From Aphanomyces cochlioides (Eukaryota; Oomycota; Saprolegniomycetes; Saprolegniales; Verrucalvaceae), in NCBI GenBank assembly GCA_019828595.1, contig JAHQRK010000078.1:1-36384 (forward strand): a stretch of DNA of 36,384 nt. The letters are read 5' to 3'. The notes under the pieces are model-generated. The model made no database searches. It was not told where the DNA came from and saw only the letters and a list, made by a program, of their open reading frames with translations. Positions 25,841 through 36,070 of the stretch are shown here, piece by piece. The first letter of the stretch is position 1, and every line of letters begins with the position of its first letter. A program made the position numbers and the translations under genes.

Positions 25841-26765
25841 GTGTCATGCTCGTGTGGTGGACGACCAAGCATCAACTTGGTCCGAAATCAACACGCGAGA
25901 GTCCCAAGCATACCCCACAAAATGCATCTCGATGCCACTTTTTCTCCACTTTTGGTACCCACGTGCCACATGCACATCTCGACCCCATCGAGATACCCAC
26001 TCGCCACGTCTGGCATGTTTGAAAGGTGTCATGCTCGTGTGGTGGACGACCAAGCATCAACTTGGTCCGAAATCAACACGCGAGAGTCCCAAGCATACCC
26101 CACAAAATGCATCTCGATGCCACTTTTTCTCCACTTTTGGTACCCACGTGCCACATGCACATCTCGACCCCATCGAGATACCCACTCGCCACGTCTGGCA
26201 TGTTTGAAAGGTGTCATGCTCGTGTGGTGGACGACCAAGCATCAACTTGGTCCGAAATCAACACGCGAGAGTCCCAAGCATACCCCACAAAATGCATCTC
26301 GATGCCACTTTTTCTCCACTTTTGGTACCCACGTGCCACATGCACATCTCGACCCCATCGAGATACCCACTCGCCACGTCTGGCATGTTTGAAAGGTGTC
26401 ATGCTCGTGTGGTGGACGACCAAGCATCAACTTGGTCCGAAATCAACACGCGAGAGTCCCAAGCATACCCCACAAAATGCATCTCGATGCCACTTTTTCT
26501 CCACTTTTGGTACCCACGTGCCACATGCACATCTCGACCCCATCGAGATACCCACTCGCCACGTCTGGCATGTTTGAAAGGTGTCATGCTCGTGTGGTGG
26601 ACGACCAAGCATCAACTTGGTCCGAAATCAACACGCGAGAGTCCCAAGCATACCCCACAAAATGCATCTCGATGCCACTTTTTCTCCACTTTTGGTACCC
26701 ACGTGCCACATGCACATCTCGACCCCATCGAGATACCCACTCGCCACGTCTGGCATGTTTGAAAG
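25841..26765 (+). repeat. Run of five identical consensus monomers
   Basis: The units at 25841, 26026, 26211, 26396 and 26581 are identical 185-bp copies. The next unit (26766, 182 bp) has lost two bases in the ACCCCAC stretch and one T in the first tract. Confidence 0.85.
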
Positions 26766-27317
26766 GTGTCATGCTCGTGTGGTGGACGACCAAGCATCAA
26801 CTTGGTCCGAAATCAACACGCGAGAGTCCCAAGCATACCACAAAATGCATCTCGATGCCACTTTTCTCCACTTTTGGTACCCACGTGCCACATGCACATC
26901 TCGACCCCATCGAGATACCCACTCGCCACGTCTGGCATGTTTGAAAGGTGTCATGCTCGTGTGGTGGACGACCAAGCATCAACTTGGTCCGAAATCAACA
27001 CGCGAGAGTCCCAAGCATACCCCACAAAATGCATCTCGATGCCACTTTTTCTCCACTTTTGGTACCCACGTGCCACATGCACATCTCGACCCCATCGAGA
27101 TACCCACTCGCCACGTCTGGCATGTTTGAAAGGTGTCATGCTCGTGTGGTGGACGACCAAGCATCAACTTGGTCCGAAATCAACACGCGAGAGTCCCAAG
27201 CATACCCCACAAAATGCATCTCGATGCCACTTTTTCTCCACTTTTGGTACCCACGTGCCACATGCACATCTCGACCCCATCGAGATACCCACTCGCCACG
27301 TCTGGCATGTTTGAAAG

Positions 27318-27495
27318 GTGTCATGCTCGTGTGGTGGACGACCAAGCATCAACTTGGTCCGAAATCAACACGCGAGAGTCCCAAGCATACCCCACAAAAT
27401 GCATCTCGATGCCACTTTTTCTCCACTTTCGGTACCCACGTGCCACATGCGACCCCATCGAGATACCCACTCGCCACGTCTGGCATGTTTGAAAG
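27318..27495 (+). repeat. Monomer with 7-bp internal deletion (178 bp)
   Basis: The bases ACATCTC are missing between 27450 and 27451, so CATGC joins directly to GACCCC and most of the left arm of dyad 2 is lost. The unit also carries the rare CTTTCGGTAC substitution, shared with the units at 11437, 19928 and 32002. Confidence 0.85.
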
Positions 27496-27864
27496 GTGTC
27501 ATGCTCGTGTGGTGGACGACCAAGCATCAACTTGGTCCGAAATCAACACGCGAGAGTCCCAAGCATACCCCACAAAATGCATCTCGATGCCACTTTTTCT
27601 CCACTTTTGGTACCCACGTGCCACATGCACATCTCGACCCCATCGAGATACCCACTCGCCACGTCTGGCATGTTTGAAAGGTGTCATGCTCGTGTGGTGG
27701 ACGACCAAGCATCAACTTGGTCCGAAATCAACACGCGAGAGTCCCAAGCATACCCCACAAATGCATCTCGATGCCACTTTTTCTCCACTTTTGGTACCCA
27801 CGTGCCACATGCACATCTCGACCCCATCGAGATACCCACTCGCCACGTCTGGCATGTTTGAAAG

Positions 27865-29529
27865 GTGTCATGCTCGTGTGGTGGACGACCAAGCATCAAC
27901 TTGGTCCGAAATCAACACGCGAGAGTCCCAAGCATACCCCACAAAATGCATCTCGATGCCACTTTTTCTCCACTTTTGGTACCCACGTGCCACATGCACA
28001 TCTCGACCCCATCGAGATACCCACTCGCCACGTCTGGCATGTTTGAAAGGTGTCATGCTCGTGTGGTGGACGACCAAGCATCAACTTGGTCCGAAATCAA
28101 CACGCGAGAGTCCCAAGCATACCCCACAAAATGCATCTCGATGCCACTTTTTCTCCACTTTTGGTACCCACGTGCCACATGCACATCTCGACCCCATCGA
28201 GATACCCACTCGCCACGTCTGGCATGTTTGAAAGGTGTCATGCTCGTGTGGTGGACGACCAAGCATCAACTTGGTCCGAAATCAACACGCGAGAGTCCCA
28301 AGCATACCCCACAAAATGCATCTCGATGCCACTTTTTCTCCACTTTTGGTACCCACGTGCCACATGCACATCTCGACCCCATCGAGATACCCACTCGCCA
28401 CGTCTGGCATGTTTGAAAGGTGTCATGCTCGTGTGGTGGACGACCAAGCATCAACTTGGTCCGAAATCAACACGCGAGAGTCCCAAGCATACCCCACAAA
28501 ATGCATCTCGATGCCACTTTTTCTCCACTTTTGGTACCCACGTGCCACATGCACATCTCGACCCCATCGAGATACCCACTCGCCACGTCTGGCATGTTTG
28601 AAAGGTGTCATGCTCGTGTGGTGGACGACCAAGCATCAACTTGGTCCGAAATCAACACGCGAGAGTCCCAAGCATACCCCACAAAATGCATCTCGATGCC
28701 ACTTTTTCTCCACTTTTGGTACCCACGTGCCACATGCACATCTCGACCCCATCGAGATACCCACTCGCCACGTCTGGCATGTTTGAAAGGTGTCATGCTC
28801 GTGTGGTGGACGACCAAGCATCAACTTGGTCCGAAATCAACACGCGAGAGTCCCAAGCATACCCCACAAAATGCATCTCGATGCCACTTTTTCTCCACTT
28901 TTGGTACCCACGTGCCACATGCACATCTCGACCCCATCGAGATACCCACTCGCCACGTCTGGCATGTTTGAAAGGTGTCATGCTCGTGTGGTGGACGACC
29001 AAGCATCAACTTGGTCCGAAATCAACACGCGAGAGTCCCAAGCATACCCCACAAAATGCATCTCGATGCCACTTTTTCTCCACTTTTGGTACCCACGTGC
29101 CACATGCACATCTCGACCCCATCGAGATACCCACTCGCCACGTCTGGCATGTTTGAAAGGTGTCATGCTCGTGTGGTGGACGACCAAGCATCAACTTGGT
29201 CCGAAATCAACACGCGAGAGTCCCAAGCATACCCCACAAAATGCATCTCGATGCCACTTTTTCTCCACTTTTGGTACCCACGTGCCACATGCACATCTCG
29301 ACCCCATCGAGATACCCACTCGCCACGTCTGGCATGTTTGAAAGGTGTCATGCTCGTGTGGTGGACGACCAAGCATCAACTTGGTCCGAAATCAACACGC
29401 GAGAGTCCCAAGCATACCCCACAAAATGCATCTCGATGCCACTTTTTCTCCACTTTTGGTACCCACGTGCCACATGCACATCTCGACCCCATCGAGATAC
29501 CCACTCGCCACGTCTGGCATGTTTGAAAG
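27865..29529 (+). repeat. Longest run of identical monomers (nine units, 1665 bp)
   Basis: The units at 27865, 28050, 28235, 28420, 28605, 28790, 28975, 29160 and 29345 are identical to consensus. The run ends at the unit at 29530, which reads GCGATAGTCCAAGC. It marks one of the most recently homogenised parts of the window. Confidence 0.87.
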
Positions 29530-30267
29530 GTGTCATGCTCGTGTGGTGGACGACCAAGCATCAACTTGGTCCGAAATCAACACGCGATAGTCCAAGCATA
29601 CCCCACAAAATGCATCTCGATGCCACTTTTTCTCCACTTTTGGTACCCACGTGCCACATGCACATCTCGACCCCATCGAGATACCCACTCGCCACGTCTG
29701 GCATGTTTGAAAGGTGTCATGCTCGTGTGGTGGACGACCAAGCATCAACTTGGTCCGAAATCAACACGCGAGAGTCCCAAGCATACCCCACAAAATGCAT
29801 CTCGATGCCACTTTTTCTCCACTTTTGGTACCCACGTGCCACATGCACATCTCGACCCCATCGAGATACCCACTCGCCACGTCTGGCATGTTTGAAAGGT
29901 GTCATGCTCGTGTGGTGGACGACCAAGCATCAACTTGGTCCGAAATCAACACGCGAGAGTCCCAACATACCCCACAAAATGCATCTCGATGCCACTTTTT
30001 CTCCACTTTTGGTACCCACGTGCCACATGCACATCTCGACCCCATCGAGATACCCACTCGCCACGTCTGGCATGTTTGAAAGGTGTCATGCTCGTGTGGT
30101 GGACGACCAAGCATCAACTTGGTCCGAAATCAACACGCGAGAGTCCCAAGCATACCCCACAAAATGCATCTCGATGCCACTTTTTCTCCACTTTTGGTAC
30201 CCACGTGCCACATGCACATCTCGACCCCATCGAGATACCCACTCGCCACGTCTGGCATGTTTGAAAG

Positions 30268-30519
30268 GTGTCATGCTCGTGTGGTGGACGACCAAGCATC
30301 AACTTGGTCCGAAATCAACACGCGAGAGTCCCAAGCATACCCCACAAAATGCATCTCGATGCCACTTTTTCTCCACTTTTGGTACCCACGTGCCACATGC
30401 ACATCTCGACCCCATCGAGATACCCACTCGCCACGTCTGGCATGTTTGGTACCCACGTGCCACATGCACATCTCGACCCCATCGAGATACCCACTCGCCA
30501 CGTCTGGCATGTTTGAAAG
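30268..30519 (+). repeat. Rearranged 252-bp unit: full monomer plus 67-bp partial repeat
   Basis: A consensus unit runs to CATGTTTG at 30448, then jumps back within the monomer to GGTACCCACGTGCC and continues to the normal unit end, so the last third is present twice. The four bases TTTG (30445-30448) belong to both sides, which is short microhomology between CATGTTTGAAAG and CTTTTGGTAC. The junction separates the homogenised core from the divergent island that starts at 30520. Confidence 0.9.
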
Positions 30520-33497
30520 GTGTCATGCTCGTGTGGTGGACGACGAAGCATCGACTTGGTCCGAAATCAACACGCGAGAGTCCCAGCGTCCCCAAAATGC
30601 ATCTCGATGCCACTTTTTTCTCCACTTTTAGTACCCACATCCCCACATGCACATCTCGACCCCATCGGGATCCCACTCGCCACGTCTGGCATGTTTGAAA
30701 GGTGTCATGCTCGTGTGGTGGACGACCAAGCATCAACTTGGTCCGAAATCAACACGCGAGAGTCCCAAGCATACCCCACAAAATGCATCTCGATGCCACT
30801 TTTTCTCCACCTTTTGGTACCCACATGCCACGTGCACATCTCGACCCCATCGATCCCGGCTCGCCACGTCTGGCATGTTTTGAAAGGTGTCATGCTCGTG
30901 TGGTGGACGACCAAGCATCAACTTGGTCCGAAATCAACACGCGAGAGTCCCAAGCATACCCCACAAAATGCAATCTCGATGCCACTTTTCTCCACTTTTG
31001 GTATCCACGTGCCACATGCACATCTCGACCCCATCGAGACCCCCACTCGCCACGTCTGGCATGTTTGAAAGGTGTCATGCTCGTGTGGTGGACAACCAGC
31101 ATCAACTTGGTCCAAAATCAACACGCGAGAGTTCCCAAGCATACCCCACAAAATGCATCTCGATGCCACTTTTTCTCCACTTTTTCGGTACCACCGCGCC
31201 ACATGCACATCTCGACCCCATCGAGATACCCACTCGCCACGTCTGGCATGTTTGAAAGGTGTCATGCTCGTGTGGTGGACGACCAAGCCTCAACTTGGTC
31301 CGAAATCAACACGCGAGAGTCCCAAGCATACCCCACAAAATGCATCTCGATGCCACTTTTTCTCCACTTTTGGTACCCACGTGCCACATGCACATCTCGA
31401 CCCCATCGAGATACCCACTCGCCACGTCTGGCATGTTTGAAAGGTGTCATGCTCGTGTGGTGGACGACCAAGCATCAACTTGGTCCGAAATCAACACGCG
31501 AGAGTCCCAAGCATACCCCACAAAATGCATCTCGATGCCAGCTTTTTTCTCCACTTTTGGTACCCATGTGCCACATGCGTTATCGACCCATCGAGATACC
31601 CACTCGCCACGTCTGGCATGTTTGAAAGGGTGTCATGCTTCATGTGGTGGACGACCAAGCATCAACTTGGTCCGAAATCAACACGCGAGAGTCCCAAGCA
31701 TACCCCACAAATGCAGTCTCGATGCCACTTTTTCTCCACTTTTGGTACCCACGTGCCACATGCACATCTCGACCCCATCGAGATACCCACTCGCCACGTC
31801 TGGCATGTTTGAAAGGTGTCATGCTCGTGTGGTGAACGACCAAGCATCAACTTGGTCCGAAATCAACACGCGAGAGTCCCAAGCATACCCCACAAAATGC
31901 ATCTCGATGCCACTTTTTCTCCACTTTTGGTCTCACACGTGCCACATGCAGCGTCTCGACCCCATCGAGATACCCACTCGCCACGTCTGGCATGTTTGAA
32001 GGTGTCATGCTCATGTGGTGGACGACCAAGCATCAACTTGGTCCGAAATCAACACGCGAGAGTCCCAACATACCCCCACAAAATGCATCTCGATGCCACT
32101 TTTTCTCCACTTTCGGTACCCACGTGCCACATGCACATCTCGACCCCATCGAGAATCCCCACTCCGCCACGTCTGGCATGTTTGAAAGGTGTCATGCTCG
32201 TGTGGTGGACGACCAAGCATAGACTTGGTCCAAAATCAACACGCGATAGTTCCGAGCATACCGACCGAAATGCATCTCGATGCCACTCTCCACTTTTTGG
32301 TACCCACGTGCCACATGCACATCTCGACCCCATCGAGATACCCACTCGCCACGTCTGGCATGTTTGAAAGGTGTCATGCTCGTGTGGTGACGACCAAGCA
32401 TCAACTTGGTCCGAAATCAACACGCGAGAGTCCCAAGCATACCCCACAAAATGCATCTCGATGCCACTTTTTTCTCCACTTTTGGTACCCACGTGCCACA
32501 TGCACATCTCGACCCCATCCGAGATCCCACTCGCCACGTCTGGCATGTTTGAAAGGTGTCAGTGCTCATGTGGTGGACGACCAAGCATCAACTTGGTCCA
32601 AAATCAACACGCGAAATCCCAAGCATACCCCCAAAATGCATCTCGATGCCACTTTTTCTCCACTTTTGGTACCCACGTGCCACATGCACATCTCGACCCC
32701 ATCGAGATACCCGCTCGCCACGTCTGGCATGTTTGAAAGGTGTCATGCTCATATGCGTGGACGACCAAGCATCGACTTGGTCCGAAATCAACGCGAGAGT
32801 CCCAAGCATACCGCCAAAATGCATCTCGATGCCACTTTTTCTCCACTTTTTGGTACCCCACGTGCCACGTGCATCTCGACCCCATCGAGATCCCCACTCG
32901 CCACGTCTGGCATGTTTGAAAGGTGTCATGCTCGTGTGGTGGACGACCAAGCATCAACTTGGTCCGAAATCAACACGCGAGAGTCCCAAGCATACCCCAC
33001 AAAATGCATCTCGATGCCACTTTTTCTTCACTTTTGGTACCCCACGTCACGTGCACATCTCGACCCCATCGAGATTCCCACTCGCCACGTCTGGCATGTT
33101 TTGAAAGGTGTCATGCTCATTATAGTGAACGACCAAGCATCAACTTGGTCCGAAATCAACACGCGAGAGTCCCGAGCATACCCCACGAAATGCATCTCGA
33201 TGCCACTTTTTCTCCACTTTGGTACCCACGTGCCACATGCACATCTCGACCCCATCGAGATACCCACTCGCCACGTCTGGCATGTTTGAAAGGTGTCATG
33301 CTCGTGTGGTGGACGACCAAGCATCAACTTGGTCCGAAATGGCGTGTTTGAAAGGTGTCACACGCAAGAGAAAGTCCCAAGCATACCCCACAAAATGCAT
33401 CTCGATGCCACTTTTTTCCACTTTTGGTACCCACGTGCCACATGCACATCTCGACCCCATCGAGATACCCACTCGCCACGTCTGGCATGTTTGAAAG
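30520..33497 (+). repeat. Divergent island between the core and the right homogenised block
   Basis: Sixteen units of 182-187 bp, apart from the last (205 bp). Rare alleles shared with other divergent segments include TTTTAGTAC (about 30627), GGCTCGCC (about 30858), TTTTGAAAGG (about 30878 and 33099), GTGAACGACC (31832 and 33125), ACTCCGCC (32161), ATGCAGTCTCG (31711) and GTGTCAGTGCTC (32556). A few units inside are close to consensus (31259, 31444). Both edges fall at structurally abnormal units. Confidence 0.9.
33293..33497 (+). repeat. Rearranged 205-bp monomer with templated insertion
   Basis: After GGTCCGAAAT the unit carries about 19 bp (33341-33359) copied from the monomer end, reading GGCGTGTTTGAAAGGTGTC. 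It then resumes at ACACGCAAGAG, so a second GTGTC start lies at 33355. The copied block has GGCGTG where the consensus has GGCATG, an allele otherwise seen at about 5178. The unit also has an extra A in GAAAGTCCC. It is the last unit before homogenised sequence resumes at 33498. Confidence 0.88.
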
Positions 33498-35902
33498 GTG
33501 TCATGCTCGTGTGGTGGACGACCAAGCATCAACTTGGTCCGAAATCAACACGCGAGAGTCCCAGCATACCCCACAAAATGCATCTCGATGCCACTTTTTC
33601 TCCACTTTTGGTACCCACGTGCCACATGCACATCTCGACCCCATCGAGATACCCACTCGCCACGTCTGGCATGTTTGAAAGGTGTCATGCTCGTGTGGTG
33701 GACGACCAAGCATCAACTTGGTCCGAAATCAACACGCGAGAGTCCCAAGCATACCCCACAAAATGCATCTCGATGCCACTTTTTCTCCACTTTTGGTACC
33801 CACGTGCCACATGCACATCTCGACCCCATCGAGATACCCACTCGCCACGTCTGGCATGTTTGAAAGGTGTCATGCTCGTGTGGTGGACGACCAAGCATCA
33901 ACTTGGTCCGAAATCAACACGCGAGAGTCCCAGCATACCCCACAAAATGCATCTCGATGCCACTTTTTCTCCACTTTTGGTACCCACGTGCCACATGCAC
34001 ATCTCGACCCCATCGAGATACCCACTCGCCACGTCTGGCATGTTTGAAAGGTGTCATGCTCGTGTGGTGGACGACCAAGCATCAACTTGGTCCGAAATCA
34101 ACACGCGAGAGTCCCAAGCATACCCCACAAAATGCATCTCGATGCCACTTTTTTCTCCACTTTTGGTACCCACGTGCCACATGCACATCTCGACCCCATC
34201 GAGATACCCACTCGCCACGTCTGGCATGTTTGAAAGGTGTCATGCTCGTGTGGTGGACGACCAAGCATCAACTTGGTCCGAAATCAACACGCGAGAGTCC
34301 CAAGCATACCCCACAAAATGCATCTCGATGCCACTTTTTCTCCACTTTTGGTACCCACGTGCCACATGCACATCTCGACCCCATCGAGATACCCACTCGC
34401 CACGTCTGGCATGTTTGAAAGGTGTCATGCTCGTGTGGTGGACGACCAAGCATCAACTTGGTCCGAAATCAACACGCGAGAGTCCCAAGCATACCCCACA
34501 AAATGCATCTCGATGCCACTTTTTCTCCACTTTTGGTACCCACGTGCCACATGCACATCTCGACCCCATCGAGATACCCACTCGCCACGTCTGGCATGTT
34601 TGAAAGGTGTCATGCTCGTGTGGTGGACGACCAAGCATCAACTTGGTCCGAAATCAACACGCGAGAGTCCCAAGCATACCCCACAAAATGCATCTCGATG
34701 CCACTTTTTCTCCACTTTTGGTACCCACGTGCCACATGCACATCTCGACCCCATCGAGATACCCACTCGCCACGTCTGGCATGTTTGAAAGGTGTCATGC
34801 TCGTGTGGTGGACGACCAAGCATCAACTTGGTCCGAAATCAACACGCGAGAGTCCCAAGCATACCCCACAAAATGCATCTCGATGCCACTTTTTCTCCAC
34901 TTTTGGTACCCACGTGCCACATGCACATCTCGACCCCATCGAGATACCCACTCGCCACGTCTGGCATGTTTGAAAGGTGTCATGCTCGTGTGGTGGACGA
35001 CCAAGCATCAACTTGGTCCGAAATCAACACGCGAGAGTCCCAAGCATACCCCACAAAATGCATCTCGATGCCACTTTTTCTCCACTTTTGGTACCCACGT
35101 GCCACATGCACATCTCGACCCCATCGAGATACCCACTCGCCACGTCTGGCATGTTTGAAAGGTGTCATGCTCGTGTGGTGGACGACCAAGCATCAACTTG
35201 GTCCGAAATCAACACGCGAGAGTCCCAAGCATACCCCACAAAATGCATCTCGATGCCACTTTTTCTCCACTTTTGGTACCCACGTGCCACATGCACATCT
35301 CGACCCCATCGAGATACCCACTCGCCACGTCTGGCATGTTTGAAAGGTGTCATGCTCGTGTGGTGGACGACCAAGCATCAACTTGGTCCGAAATCAACAC
35401 GCGAGAGTCCCAAGCATACCCCACAAAATGCATCTCGATGCCACTTTTTCTCCACTTTTGGTACCCACGTGCCACATGCACATCTCGACCCCATCGAGAT
35501 ACCCACTCGCCACGTCTGGCATGTTTGAAAGGTGTCATGCTCGTGTGGTGGACGACCAAGCATCAACTTGGTCCGAAATCAACACGCGAGAGTCCCAAGC
35601 ATACCCCACAAAATGCATCTCGATGCCACTTTTTCTCCACTTTTGGTACCCACGTGCCACATGCACATCTCGACCCCATCGAGATACCCACTCGCCACGT
35701 CTGGCATGTTTGAAAGGTGTCATGCTCGTGTGGTGGACGACCAAGCATCAACTTGGTCCGAAATCAACACGCGAGAGTCCCAAGCATACCCCACAAAATG
35801 CATCTCGATGCCACTTTTTTCTCCACTTTTGGTACCCACGTGCCACATGCACATCTCGACCCCATCGAGATACCCACTCGCCACGTCTGGCATGTTTGAA
35901 AG
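33498..35902 (+). repeat. Homogenised block on the right
   Basis: Thirteen units. The first three alternate between CCCAGCATA variants (33498, 33867) and a consensus unit (33682). A six-T unit follows at 34051, then eight identical consensus units (34237-35716) and another six-T unit at 35717. The CCCAGCATA variant is otherwise seen only at 10514 and 19189. Confidence 0.9.
34237..35716 (+). repeat. Run of eight identical consensus monomers
   Basis: The units at 34237, 34422, 34607, 34792, 34977, 35162, 35347 and 35532 are identical 185-bp copies, bracketed on both sides by six-T variants (34051 and 35717). Confidence 0.85.
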
Positions 35903-36070
35903 GTGTCATGCTCGTGTGGTGGACGACCAAGCATCAACTTGGTCCGAAATCAACACGCGAGAGTCCCAAGCATACCCCACCACTTTTTCTCCACTTTTGG
36001 TACCCACGTGCCACATGCACATCTCGACCCCATCGAGATACCCACTCGCCACGTCTGGCATGTTTGAAAG
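35903..36070 (+). repeat. Monomer with 17-bp deletion (168 bp)
   Basis: At 35980/35981 CATACCCCAC joins directly to CACTTTTTCT. The 17 bp from AAAATGCAT to the C of GATGC are missing, removing the ATGCAT palindrome. One base of homology at the junction makes the exact breakpoint ambiguous by 1 bp. It is the shortest complete unit in the window. Confidence 0.9.

Larger units (their letters stand above)
13462..30452 (+). repeat. Homogenised core of the array
   Basis: About 92 units. More than half read as identical to the consensus and almost all others differ by one or two bases. Repeated one-base variants are CCCAACATA (14570, 14939, 15678, 23625, 24179, 29899), CACTTTGGTAC (17157, 17526, 18265, 21224, 21963, 22518, 24179, 25657) and CACAAATGC (21224, 24548, 24919, 27681). 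The only larger internal event is a 7-bp deletion in the unit at 27318. Such identity implies recent amplification or efficient homogenisation by unequal exchange or gene conversion. Confidence 0.93.

Noticed and set aside
23994..26207. 737-codon open frame on the + strand, and a similar 730-codon frame at 6101-8293, as possible repeat-protein genes
   Set aside because: They consist only of the satellite read in rotating frames. They start at the same GTG as all the shorter frames, lack any recognisable domain, and owe their length to indels that avoid one recurring TGA.
30520..33497. Transposon or other insertion in the divergent island
   Set aside because: Every base still aligns to the satellite unit. 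There are no terminal repeats, target-site duplications or foreign sequence.
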